Source: Bradyrhizobium prioriisuperbiae (GTDB taxonomy: Bacteria; Pseudomonadota; Alphaproteobacteria; Rhizobiales; Xanthobacteraceae). From it: a DNA stretch of 64,000 nt. A program made the position numbers and the translations under genes. The notes beneath the pieces are model-generated. The model did not search any database. It was given only the letters and a program-made list of their open reading frames with translations, and was not told the DNA's origin. Shown piece by piece: positions 28,840 to 37,809 of this stretch (positions are counted from its first letter, which is position 1; every line of letters begins with the position of its first letter). The stretch spans positions 6,560,501 through 6,624,500 of the forward strand of contig NZ_CP135921.1 in the NCBI RefSeq assembly GCF_032397745.1, read 5' to 3'.

Positions 28840-30057
28840 ATGGAAGAGTTCTATCGCATTCGCCGCCTGCCGCCTTACGTGTTCGAGCAAGTCAACCGGG
28901 CCAAGGCGGCCGCACGCAATGCCGGGGCCGACATCATCGACATGGGCATGGGCAATCCGGACCTGCCGACCCCCGCCCATGTGATCGAAAAGCTCAAGGA
29001 AACCCTGGGCAAGCCCCGGACCGACCGCTATTCGGCGTCCCGCGGCATCACCGGGCTGCGCAAGGCCCAGGCCGGCTATTACGAGCGCCGGTTCGGGGTC
29101 AAGCTCAATCCCGAAACCCAGATCGTGGCGACGCTCGGCTCCAAGGAGGGCTTTGCCAACGTGGCGCAGGCCATCACCGCGCCGGGCGACGTCGTGCTCG
29201 TTCCCAATCCCAGCTATCCGATTCACGCCTTCGGCTTTTTGATGGCGGGCGGCGTGGTGCGCTCGGTTCCGGCCGAGCCGACGCCGGAGCTGTTCGAGGC
29301 GCTGGAGCGGGCGATCATTCACTCGATCCCCAAGCCGATCGCCATGATCGTCTGCTACCCGTCCAATCCGACGTCCTATGTGGCGACACTCGATTTCTAC
29401 AAGGACCTGGTGGCGTTCGCGAAGAAACACGAGATCTTCATTCTCTCCGATCTCGCTTATGCCGAACTTTATTTCGACGGCAATCCGCCGCCGTCGGTGC
29501 TGCAGGTGCCCGGCGCGATCGATGTCACCGTCGAGTTCACCTCGATGTCGAAGACGTTCTCGATGGCCGGCTGGCGCATGGGCTTTGCGGTCGGCAACGA
29601 GCGGATCATCGCGGCGCTGGCGCGGGTCAAATCCTATCTCGACTACGGCGCGTTCACGCCGGTGCAGGTGGCCGCGACCGCGGCGCTGAACGGCCCCGAC
29701 GATTGTATCCGCGAGATGCGCGAGATCTATCACAAGCGCCGCGACACCCTGGTGGAGTCGTTCGGTCGTGCCGGCTGGGATATCCCGCCGCCGAACGCAT
29801 CGATGTTCGCCTGGGCGCCGCTGCCGGAGAAGTTCCGCAGCATCGGCAGCATGCAGTTCGCCACCTTGATGGTCGAGAAATCGGGCGTCGTGGTGTCACC
29901 GGGCGTCGCCTTCGGCGAGCACGGCGAGGGTTATGTGCGCATCGCCATGGTGGAAAACGAGCAGCGAATTCGCCAGGCCGCCCGCAATCTGCGGCGCTTC
30001 CTTGAAAGCGGCATCGAAACGTTGCACAACGTGGTTCCTCTCGCCAATCGGCGATAA
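28840..30057 (+). CDS. Class I/II PLP aminotransferase (AlaC/DapL-like)
   Basis: A 405-aa fold-type I aminotransferase. Lys238 in SMSKTFSMAGWRMG binds PLP; CYPSNPTS holds the conserved Asn and SDLAYAELYFDG the conserved Asp and Tyr. Proteins of this type are annotated as alanine-forming (AlaC-like) or LL-diaminopimelate aminotransferase-like. Its position 23 bp before hom suggests a link to aspartate-family amino acid synthesis, but specificity cannot be fixed from sequence. Confidence 0.85.
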   Translation: MEEFYRIRRLPPYVFEQVNRAKAAARNAGADIIDMGMGNPDLPTPAHVIEKLKETLGKPRTDRYSASRGITGLRKAQAGYYERRFGVKLNPETQIVATLGSKEGFANVAQAITAPGDVVLVPNPSYPIHAFGFLMAGGVVRSVPAEPTPELFEALERAIIHSIPKPIAMIVCYPSNPTSYVATLDFYKDLVAFAKKHEIFILSDLAYAELYFDGNPPPSVLQVPGAIDVTVEFTSMSKTFSMAGWRMGFAVGNERIIAALARVKSYLDYGAFTPVQVAATAALNGPDDCIREMREIYHKRRDTLVESFGRAGWDIPPPNASMFAWAPLPEKFRSIGSMQFATLMVEKSGVVVSPGVAFGEHGEGYVRIAMVENEQRIRQAARNLRRFLESGIETLHNVVPLANRR

Positions 30058-30080
30058 TTTTCCAGCAGGTTTTGTTAGGT

Positions 30081-31403
30081 ATGGTCGCTCCACTCAGAGT
30101 GGGTATTGCGGGGCTCGGCACCGTGGGTGCCGATGTCGTTCGTCTGATCGAGGTCCAGAGTCGCGTTTTGTCGGCACGCTGTGGCCGTGGGGTGCGTGTG
30201 GTCTCGGTGACCGCGCGCTCGAAGGCCAAGAAGCGCGGCATCGATTTGCGTGGCATCACCTGGGCGAAAAATCCGCTCGAAATCGCCGACGATCCGAACG
30301 TCGATTGCTTTGTCGAATTGATGGGCGGCGTGGGCGATCCCGCGCTGTCCGCGATCGAGGCGGCGCTGCGTAACGGCAAGTCGGTGGTCACCGCCAACAA
30401 GGCGCTGATCGCCAAGCACGGCTCCAAGCTCGCCGCACTCGCCGAAAAGCACGGCGGCGCGCTGAATTTCGAAGCCGCTGTCGGCGCCGCGATCCCGGTC
30501 ATCAAGACCCTGCGCGAAGGCCTTGCCGGCACCAGCATCAATCGCGTCTACGGCATTCTCAACGGCACCTGCAATTACATCCTCACCCGGATGGAGCTGG
30601 AGGGATTGTCGTTCGCCGATTGCCTGAAGGATGCGCAGCGGCTCGGTTATGCCGAAGCCAATCCGTCGTTCGATGTCGACGGTCATGACACCGCGCAGAA
30701 GCTCGCGATCCTCGCCAGCCTCGCGTTCGGCACCAAAGTGGCGCAGAACGCCGTCTATGTAGAAGGCATTTCGTCGATCGCGCCGGCCGATCTGCGCGCC
30801 GCCGATGAACTCGGCTATCGCGTCAAGCTGCTCGGCGTTGCGGTGCGCACCGCAAAGGGCATCGAGCAGCGCGTGCATCCGACCATGATTCCGAAATCAT
30901 CGTCGATCGCGCAGGTGATGGGCGTCACCAATGCGGTGACGATCGATGGCGATGGTGTTCCGCCGATCACACTGGTGGGGCCGGGCGCCGGTGGTGCGGC
31001 AACCGCATCCGCCGTCGTCGCCGATATCGCCGACGTGGCGCGCGGCATTCGCGCCAATCCATTCGGCCGTCCGGTCGAGCGGCTGCGCGTGACCAGCAAG
31101 GCGCCGATGGAGCGCCATGAGGGCGGCTATTACATTCGCCTGATGGCGCGCGATCTGGCAGGCACTGCCGCAACCATCGCCACGCGTCTTGCGGAACAGA
31201 AAATTTCGATCGAATCCATTGTGCAGCGTCATCCCGATGGCGCATTCGATGCGATAAATAACAGCGCGAAGCCGGCGCCCGTTCCGGTTATCCTCATCAC
31301 CTACGCGACCAGCGAGGACGCCGTTTACCGTGCGTTGCAGGCCGTGCAGAAGGACAAGGTGATCACCGGACGTCCGCAGGTGATCCGCATCGAAAAGAAT
31401 TGA
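30081..31403 (+). CDS. hom: Homoserine dehydrogenase
   Basis: A 440-aa enzyme that reduces aspartate semialdehyde to homoserine, for threonine and methionine. The Rossmann GIAGLGTVG is at residues 8-16; GILNGTCNYIL and GYAEANPSFDVDGHDTAQK are the catalytic signatures. The C-terminal 80 residues form an ACT domain (RLMARDLAGTAATIA), so threonine feedback is likely. ATG 30081 is preferred to TTG 30072. Followed by glpX after 45 bp. Confidence 0.94.
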   Translation: MVAPLRVGIAGLGTVGADVVRLIEVQSRVLSARCGRGVRVVSVTARSKAKKRGIDLRGITWAKNPLEIADDPNVDCFVELMGGVGDPALSAIEAALRNGKSVVTANKALIAKHGSKLAALAEKHGGALNFEAAVGAAIPVIKTLREGLAGTSINRVYGILNGTCNYILTRMELEGLSFADCLKDAQRLGYAEANPSFDVDGHDTAQKLAILASLAFGTKVAQNAVYVEGISSIAPADLRAADELGYRVKLLGVAVRTAKGIEQRVHPTMIPKSSSIAQVMGVTNAVTIDGDGVPPITLVGPGAGGAATASAVVADIADVARGIRANPFGRPVERLRVTSKAPMERHEGGYYIRLMARDLAGTAATIATRLAEQKISIESIVQRHPDGAFDAINNSAKPAPVPVILITYATSEDAVYRALQAVQKDKVITGRPQVIRIEKN

Positions 31404-31448
31404 GCCGGGGCAATTCGCCCCCGCCGTTATGTTCAGGAGTTAAAGCCG

Positions 31449-32447
31449 ATGTCGAATACGATTTCCGTTCCGCCCCAGCAGTTGCTGGAACGCATTCTGA
31501 CGCTGGAGATCGTCCGCGTCACGGAGCGAGCGGCGGTGTCGGCGGCTCGGCTGCGCGGCCATGGCAACGAAAAGGCCGCTGACCAGGCCGCGGTCGACGC
31601 GATGCGGCGCGAATTAAATAAAATACCGATCGAAGGCACCGTGGTGATCGGCGAGGGCGAGCGCGACGAAGCGCCGATGCTGTTCATCGGAGAGAAGGTC
31701 GGCATCCAGGCCGGCCCCAAGGTCGACATCGCTGTCGATCCGCTGGAAGGCACCACGCTGTGCGCCAAGAATATGCCGGGCTCCATTGCCACCATGGCGA
31801 TGGCCGATGGCGGCACGCTGCTCAATGCACCCGACGTCTATATGCAGAAGATCGCCGTCGGTCCGGGCTATGACAAGGGCGTTGTCGACCTCGACGCGTC
31901 GCCGGCGGACAACATCCGACGGCTGGCCAAGGCCAAAGGCGTCGATCCCTCGGCGATCACCGCGCTGGTGCTCGACCGTCCTCGCCACGCCGACATCATT
32001 GCCGGCGTCCGCAGCACCGGTGCCGCGGTGCGCCTGATCACCGACGGTGACGTCGCCGGCGTGATCCACACCGCCGATCCGCACAACACCGGCGTCGACA
32101 TCTATATCGGCACCGGTGGTGCGCCCGAAGGCGTGCTGGCGGCGGCGGCATTGCGCTGCATCGGCGGCCAGATGCAGTGCCGGCTCATCCTTGATACCGA
32201 AGAGAAGCGCGCGCGCGCGTTCGACATGGGCATCAAGGATCCGAAGATGATCTACGGCATCGAGGATCTCGCCAGGGGCGACTGCCTGTTCGCGGCCACC
32301 GGCGTCACCGACGGCTCGCTGCTGTCGGGCGTCAAGTTCCGCAAGCATGTGATCGAAACCGAAACCGTTGTGATGCGCTCCGTCACCGGCACGGTCCGCT
32401 ACATCAAGGCCGAGCACCGGCAGTTCGAGAAATTCCACCTCGATTGA
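31449..32447 (+). CDS. glpX: Class II fructose-1,6-bisphosphatase
   Basis: A 332-aa GlpX-type phosphatase of gluconeogenesis, which may also act on sedoheptulose-1,7-bisphosphate. Metal and substrate motifs are IGEGERDEAPM (about 67-77) and DPLEGTT (97-103). AGGAGT precedes the ATG. The order hom-glpX-recJ is usual for this bacterial group; here two extra genes lie between glpX and recJ. Confidence 0.94.
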   Translation: MSNTISVPPQQLLERILTLEIVRVTERAAVSAARLRGHGNEKAADQAAVDAMRRELNKIPIEGTVVIGEGERDEAPMLFIGEKVGIQAGPKVDIAVDPLEGTTLCAKNMPGSIATMAMADGGTLLNAPDVYMQKIAVGPGYDKGVVDLDASPADNIRRLAKAKGVDPSAITALVLDRPRHADIIAGVRSTGAAVRLITDGDVAGVIHTADPHNTGVDIYIGTGGAPEGVLAAAALRCIGGQMQCRLILDTEEKRARAFDMGIKDPKMIYGIEDLARGDCLFAATGVTDGSLLSGVKFRKHVIETETVVMRSVTGTVRYIKAEHRQFEKFHLD

Positions 32448-32460
32448 GGATCAATCTTCC

Positions 32461-32913
32461 ATGGGCGGCATTCTCAACGTACGGCCAGTCACTGACGCTG
32501 ACCGCGCGGAATGGGATCCGCTATGGCAGGGCTACCTGACATTCTACGAGACGGTGCTGCCGGCTGACGTGACCGAGGCGACGTGGAAACGTTTCCTCGA
32601 TCCGGCCGAGCCGCTGCATGCACTGGTGGCCGAAATCGACGGGCATCTGGTGGGCTTTGCCCATTATCTGCTGCACCGCTCGACCTGGGCACCGGACAGC
32701 TACTGCTATCTGGAAGACCTGTTCGTCTCATCGGTGGTGCGCGGGCATGGTCTGGGCCGCGCGCTGATCAAGGCCGTGGAGGCCGCAGCCCTCGACGCCA
32801 ATGCGAGCCGGCTCTACTGGTTGACTCACGAAGACAACACACAGGCTCAGACGCTTTACAACAAGCTCGCGGAGCGGACCCGTTTTGTCCACTATCGCAA
32901 GAAGTTTGAATAA
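32461..32913 (+). CDS. GNAT-family N-acetyltransferase
   Basis: A 150-aa acetyltransferase. The acetyl-CoA site shows as LEDLFVSSVVRGHGLGRALI (about 81-100) and the C-terminal segment is WLTHEDNTQAQTLYNKL. The substrate is unknown. Starts 13 bp after glpX and is followed 15 bp later by the HAD gene, so it is probably cotranscribed. Confidence 0.88.
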   Translation: MGGILNVRPVTDADRAEWDPLWQGYLTFYETVLPADVTEATWKRFLDPAEPLHALVAEIDGHLVGFAHYLLHRSTWAPDSYCYLEDLFVSSVVRGHGLGRALIKAVEAAALDANASRLYWLTHEDNTQAQTLYNKLAERTRFVHYRKKFE

Positions 32914-32928
32914 TTTGGAGGATCGCCC

Positions 32929-33657
32929 GTGCCGGCACCGCAATCCACTTCCGGCGTCAAGGCGCTGGTGTTCGACGTATTCGGCACGGTTGTCGACTGG
33001 CGCGGCAGCCTGATTGCCGATTTCACCAATTGGTCGCGGACGCGCGGCATCACGGCTGACTGGGCGGCGCTGGTCGATGCCTGGCGCGGGGCGTACATGC
33101 CATCCATGAACGAGGTGCGCAAGAATCCGGCGCGCGGGTTTCTCAACCTCGACACCTTGCACCGGACCTCGCTGGAGCGTTTGGTCACCGAGCAGGGCAT
33201 CAAGGGGCTGACCGACGCCGATCTCGCTTATATCAACCGGGGCTGGCACCGGTTGACGCCCTGGGCGGACAGCGTCGCCGGGCTGACCCGGCTGAAGACC
33301 AAATTCGTCATCAGCCCGCTGTCGAACGGCAATGTTGCGCTGCTGGTCAACATGGCCAAGCATGCCGGGCTGCCGTGGGACCTGATCCTTTGTGCCGAGG
33401 TGTTCCGGCATTACAAGCCCGATCCCGAGACCTATCTCGGGGCTGCCAAGATGCTGGGCCTCGAACCCGGCGAGGTGATGCTGGTGGCCGCGCACAATTC
33501 GGACCTCAAGGGCGCGCAGGGCTGCGGTCTCGCCACCTGCTTCGTGCCGCGCCCGACCGAATACGGCCCGCACCAGAACCGGGATTTCGGCCCGGAGGGC
33601 GAATGGACTATGGTGGTCAGCGATATCGGCGATCTCGCGGATCGATTCGGCTGCTGA
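32929..33657 (+). CDS. HAD hydrolase, type II haloacid dehalogenase-like
   Basis: A 242-aa HAD-superfamily protein. The nucleophile Asp16 lies in VFDVFGTVVDW, which is the type II (S)-2-haloacid dehalogenase form; SPLSNGN holds the Ser/Asn of motif II, KPDPETYL the Lys of motif III, and VAAHNSDLKGAQ the acidic motif IV. The haloacid dehalogenase assignment is by family only; many members act on phosphates. Confidence 0.85.
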   Translation: MPAPQSTSGVKALVFDVFGTVVDWRGSLIADFTNWSRTRGITADWAALVDAWRGAYMPSMNEVRKNPARGFLNLDTLHRTSLERLVTEQGIKGLTDADLAYINRGWHRLTPWADSVAGLTRLKTKFVISPLSNGNVALLVNMAKHAGLPWDLILCAEVFRHYKPDPETYLGAAKMLGLEPGEVMLVAAHNSDLKGAQGCGLATCFVPRPTEYGPHQNRDFGPEGEWTMVVSDIGDLADRFGC

Positions 33658-33729
33658 GGGAGCGGTCGTCTCGGCGACACGACGGTCGATTCGTCAGGCG
33701 CGACCCGCAGCAAGGATAACCCCCGTTTC

Positions 33730-35568
33730 ATGAGCCCGCCGACAGCCTTGCCCGTCGAAACGCCGGTCGCCTTTCTCGGCGTGACGCGCTCGGCGACCGG
33801 CTGCCTGTGGCGCGACCGGCTCGATCCGCGCGGCGCGGCCAAGGCGCTGGCGATCGCGCAGCGCCATCGATTGCCGGAAATGCTGGCGCGGGTGATCGCC
33901 GGACGGGGCATCGACATCGACGCCGTCGACGACTTCCTCGATCCGACCATCCGCAAGCTGCTGCCCGATCCCTACAGCGTGACGCAGATGGAGGCCGCCG
34001 CAAAACGCATCGCGGATGCGGTAGTGCGTGGCGAGAAGGTCGCGATCTTCGGTGACTATGACGTCGACGGCGCGACGTCGTCGGCGCTGCTCGCCTGGCA
34101 CCTGCGCCATTGCGGGCTCGATCCGCTGATCCATATCCCGGATCGCATTTTCGAAGGCTACGGCCCCAACGTCGAGGCGATCAAGACGCTGGCCGGCAAG
34201 GGCGCCACGCTGCTGGTCACCGTCGATTGCGGCACCACCAGTTTCGAGCCGTTTGTCGAGGCCAAGCGTCTGGGCATGGATGTGGTGGTGATCGACCATC
34301 ACCAGGCCGGCGACGAACTGCCTGTGGTCGACGCGCTGGTCAATCCCAACCGCCTCGATGACCTCTCCGGATTGGGCTATCTCGCCGCGGTCGGCCTCGT
34401 GCTGGTGACACTGGTGGCCGTCAACCGCGAACTGCGCGGACGTGGTTTCTGGAGCGATGTGCGGCCGGAGCCGGACTTGCTCGGGCAATTGCATCATGTC
34501 GCGCTTGGCACCGTGGCCGACGTGGCACCGCTGGTCGGACTGAACCGGGCCTTTGTGGCGAAGGGGCTGATCGCGATGCGCCGGCGCGATCATATCGGCC
34601 ACACCGCGCTGATGGACGTGTCGCGGCTCAACGGTCCGCCGGAAGCCTGGCATCTCGGCTTCATGCTGGGACCTCGCATCAATGCGGGCGGCCGCATCGG
34701 CCGCGCCGATCTCGGTGTGCGGCTGCTGCTGGAAGGCGATATTTCCGAAGCAGCGCGCATCGCCGCCGAGCTCGATCGACTGAATCAAGAGCGTCGGGTG
34801 ATCGAGCAGGCGGCGGAAGCGCAGGCTGAAGCCGAAGCGCTGGCGTCGCTCGGGCTCGAAGACAAGGGCGCGGTCATTGTCACCGCGTCGGAAGGCTGGC
34901 ATCCGGGCGTGGTCGGGCTCGTTGCGTCGCGATTGAAGGACAAGTTTTCCCGCCCGGCGTTTGCCATTGCACTGGAGCCCGGCGGCACCGGCACCGGCTC
35001 GGGGCGTTCGATCGCCGGTGTCGATCTTGGCAAGGCGGTGCGTCAGGCGGTGCACGACGGCTTGCTGGCGAAGGGCGGCGGACACGCCATGGCGGCGGGC
35101 GTGACGCTGAGGAAGGAGCGCCTCGGCGAGTTTCGCGCCTATATCGAGGCGGCGCTGGCCGATGACGTTCGCAAGGCACGCCACATCAATGAGCTGTTCA
35201 TCGACGGCGCGATCACCGCACGCGCGGTGACGCCGGAATTCGTCACCATGCTCAATCGTGCCTCGCCCTACGGCGCCGGCAATCCGGAACCGATGATCGC
35301 GCTGCCGTCGCATCAGCTGATGTATGCGGAGGAGGTCGGCCAGGCCCATCTGCGGGTGCGCTTCAAGGCCGGCGACGGTGCGATCGTCAACGGCATGGCG
35401 TTTCGTTCGGTCGGCCAGAAGCTCGGCAATGCATTGCTGGAAAACCGCGGACAGCCGCTGCATGTGGCCGGCACGCTGTCGATCGACCGCTGGCAAGGCA
35501 ATGAGCGCGTGCAGTTGCGAGTCACGGATGTGGCGGTGCCGGATCACGGGCCGGCGGTGATCCGATAA
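33730..35568 (+). CDS. recJ: Single-stranded-DNA exonuclease RecJ
   Basis: A 612-aa 5'-3' ssDNA exonuclease of recombination and mismatch repair. The DHH phosphoesterase motifs are GDYDVDGATSSALL (108-121) and VVVIDHHQAG (186-194); the DHHA1 motif GSGRSIAGVDL and GGGHAMAAG follow near residues 420-455, and an OB-fold end region near 520-612. It is the last gene of the run and converges with the transglycosylase gene after 20 bp. Confidence 0.95.
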   Translation: MSPPTALPVETPVAFLGVTRSATGCLWRDRLDPRGAAKALAIAQRHRLPEMLARVIAGRGIDIDAVDDFLDPTIRKLLPDPYSVTQMEAAAKRIADAVVRGEKVAIFGDYDVDGATSSALLAWHLRHCGLDPLIHIPDRIFEGYGPNVEAIKTLAGKGATLLVTVDCGTTSFEPFVEAKRLGMDVVVIDHHQAGDELPVVDALVNPNRLDDLSGLGYLAAVGLVLVTLVAVNRELRGRGFWSDVRPEPDLLGQLHHVALGTVADVAPLVGLNRAFVAKGLIAMRRRDHIGHTALMDVSRLNGPPEAWHLGFMLGPRINAGGRIGRADLGVRLLLEGDISEAARIAAELDRLNQERRVIEQAAEAQAEAEALASLGLEDKGAVIVTASEGWHPGVVGLVASRLKDKFSRPAFAIALEPGGTGTGSGRSIAGVDLGKAVRQAVHDGLLAKGGGHAMAAGVTLRKERLGEFRAYIEAALADDVRKARHINELFIDGAITARAVTPEFVTMLNRASPYGAGNPEPMIALPSHQLMYAEEVGQAHLRVRFKAGDGAIVNGMAFRSVGQKLGNALLENRGQPLHVAGTLSIDRWQGNERVQLRVTDVAVPDHGPAVIR

Positions 35569-35588
35569 CGCGCGTCACGATCTGTTTG

Positions 35589-36815
35589 TTATGATCCCTG
35601 TCGCAGCCGCGCCAGCACCTTCAGCCCGCCATATCCGTCGGCCGGCGTCAGTCCGGACTTGAGCTGAAAATCCTTGATCGCCTTCATGGTGTCGTTGCCG
35701 ACACGGCCGTCATTTCCGCCGGTATCGAATCCCTGACGGGTGAGGCGGGTCTGCATCTCCTGCACCTCGGCGAGCGTGAGCGCACGCTCCGAGCCGGGGA
35801 AGGGCTGGATGAAGGGGCTGCCGCCCAGGATACGATCGCCGAGATGGACGATCGCCAGCGCGTAGTTCATCGACGGATTGTAGCTGCGCACCGCGTAGAA
35901 ATTCGGCCCGAGCAAGAACGAGGGGCCGCCCGGCACCGGCGTCCAGAGTTGCGCGGTGGCGTTTGGCTGCGGGAACGGCTGTCCGTCGGCGCGTTTGACG
36001 CCTGCCGAACCCCAGGCGTCGTAGCTGCGGCTGCCACCGGCACTCACACCGGATGTGCGGACCTCGTAACCCCAGTGTTCGTTGCGATGGTATTTGCCGC
36101 GGTTGACCAGATAGCGCGCGGTGGAGCCCAGCGCGTCGTCCGGCTTGCCGAACGGCGACACCCGACCGTCGCCATCATAGTCGAAGCCGACATTGAGCCA
36201 GACCTCGGGCATCCACTGCGTGTGCCCCATGGCGCCGGCCCAGGAGCCGCGCATTTCATCTGGCGTGCTCCAGCCGCGCTGCACGATTTTCAGCGCGTTG
36301 ATCAGTTCGGTTTCCCAATAGGTCTTGCGGCGCGGTTCATTCCAGGCAAGCGCGGCCAGCGACGGAAACACCGGCCGCATATGGTTCTGCTGCACCAGCG
36401 GATCGCCATAGGCGCTCTCCACACCCCACAGTGCCAGCAGCGTGCCGCGCTCGACGCCGAAGTCGCGCTCGATGCGCGAGAACACCGCGCCATTCTTCTG
36501 CAGCGCCTCCTTGCCGGCGATCAGCCGCCAGTCGGAAACGCGGCGGTTGATATATTGCCAGGCCTGTTCGTTGAACTCCGGCTGATTGCGCATCTTGGTG
36601 AACACGCTCATGTCAGGCTCGGTGCGGCCCATCACGCGGGTGTAAGTCGCCTCGGAAATGCCCCGCGCCTCCGCCTTGGCGCGGAAGACATCGCGCCATT
36701 GGTCGTAGCCCGGCGGGGCGGCGTGGGCCGCTGACGTCCATGGCCTTGAAACGAGGACAGCCGCTGCCCCCAGCAGCGTCCGTCGCGTCAAACGTTGGGA
36801 ATCGATGCGGGTCAT
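35589..36815 (-). CDS. Lytic murein transglycosylase (MltB/SLT_2 type) with PG-binding domain
   Basis: A 408-aa exported enzyme that cleaves peptidoglycan glycan strands. A Tat-like signal (LTRRTLLGAAAVLVS, about 9-23) ends before AHAAP. The catalytic Glu133 lies in LWGVESAYGD, and GAMGHTQWMPEVWL is a family motif. The last 55 residues are a PG_binding_1 domain (LTRQGFDTGGNDGRVG). It is convergent with recJ. Confidence 0.92.
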   Translation of the reverse strand: MTRIDSQRLTRRTLLGAAAVLVSRPWTSAAHAAPPGYDQWRDVFRAKAEARGISEATYTRVMGRTEPDMSVFTKMRNQPEFNEQAWQYINRRVSDWRLIAGKEALQKNGAVFSRIERDFGVERGTLLALWGVESAYGDPLVQQNHMRPVFPSLAALAWNEPRRKTYWETELINALKIVQRGWSTPDEMRGSWAGAMGHTQWMPEVWLNVGFDYDGDGRVSPFGKPDDALGSTARYLVNRGKYHRNEHWGYEVRTSGVSAGGSRSYDAWGSAGVKRADGQPFPQPNATAQLWTPVPGGPSFLLGPNFYAVRSYNPSMNYALAIVHLGDRILGGSPFIQPFPGSERALTLAEVQEMQTRLTRQGFDTGGNDGRVGNDTMKAIKDFQLKSGLTPADGYGGLKVLARLRQGS

Positions 36816-36964
36816 CGCGGCAGTCTAGAATGAAAATCGCTCGAATTGAATCCGGTTACGGCTCTCAAACCAGATATTGGGACGATGCTGGTTCCCATTG
36901 GGTATGACTTGGCTCCGGGATGCGGCGTGAATTAACATCGCGCGTCACTGACCTGGAGCCTGTC

Positions 36965-37798
36965 ATGCCGCAACCCGACCGTTCAGCTCGATATCCACGC
37001 CTTGCCGGGCGCTATGCGCTGGTAACAGGTGCTTCGCAAGGTATCGGGCGCGCCATCGCCATTCGTTTTGCCGAGGAGGGCGCCAACGTCGCCATCAATT
37101 TCGTTGGCGCCAGCACCGGTGCGGACGAAACTTTGGCGCTGGTGCGGGCAGCATCGACCCGCAACGGGCATGACGAGCGCCAGCATCTCGTGCTGCATGC
37201 CGATATCGGTGTTGAGGCGGACATCGTGGCGATGTTCGAGGCGCTGCTGAAGCAGTGGCCGCGGCTCGATTGCCTGGTCAACAATGCGGGATTTCAGCGG
37301 GAGTCGGCGACCGAGTCACTTGATGTGGAAACCTATCGTCGCATCATCGAGGTCAATCTGAACGGCGCCGTGCTCTGCGCCCAGCAGGCGCTCGCGCACT
37401 TCGTCAAGCGCGGCGGCGGAGGCACCATCGTCAATTGCTCCAGTGTGCACCAGATCATCCCGAAGCCGGGATATCTGGCGTATTCCATCAGCAAGGGAGC
37501 GATGTCCAACCTGACCCGCACCCTGGCGCTGGAGTTCGCGGACCGTGGCATTCGCGTCAACGCTGTCGGCCCAGGCGCAATCGATACGCCGATCAATGCG
37601 GCCTGGACCGGCGATCCAACCAAACGCGCCGTGGTCGAGAGTCACATTCCGCTCGGGCGCGTCGGAACGGCTGAGGAAATCGCCGGTGTGTTCGCCTTTC
37701 TGGCGTCGGACGAAGCGAGTTACATCACCGGGCAGACGATTTTTGCTTGTGGTGGCCTGACGCTGTTCGGCGAATTCCGCGAGAACTGGGCAAGCTAG
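36965..37798 (+). CDS. SDR-family oxidoreductase, glucose 1-dehydrogenase-like
   Basis: A 277-aa classical SDR with TGASQGIGRAIA (NAD(P) motif), NNAG, Ser in NCSSVH, and YSISK for the catalytic Tyr and Lys. The C-terminal ASYITGQTIFACGGL fits the glucose 1-dehydrogenase subgroup. ATG 36965 is chosen over 36920 because the family similarity starts near RLAGRYALVTG and TGGAG lies upstream. Substrate unproven. Confidence 0.87.
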   Translation: MPQPDRSARYPRLAGRYALVTGASQGIGRAIAIRFAEEGANVAINFVGASTGADETLALVRAASTRNGHDERQHLVLHADIGVEADIVAMFEALLKQWPRLDCLVNNAGFQRESATESLDVETYRRIIEVNLNGAVLCAQQALAHFVKRGGGGTIVNCSSVHQIIPKPGYLAYSISKGAMSNLTRTLALEFADRGIRVNAVGPGAIDTPINAAWTGDPTKRAVVESHIPLGRVGTAEEIAGVFAFLASDEASYITGQTIFACGGLTLFGEFRENWAS

Positions 37799-37809
37799 CA
37801 GCGGCGCGG

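Noticed and set aside
33694..35547. A 617-codon frame antisense to recJ
   Set aside because: Shadow frame; residue make-up is rich in His, Arg and Gln without any motif, while recJ is clear on the plus strand.
36920..36964. Start of the SDR gene at 36920
   Set aside because: The extra 15 residues do not resemble SDR N-termini, and ATG 36965 has better ribosome-site spacing.
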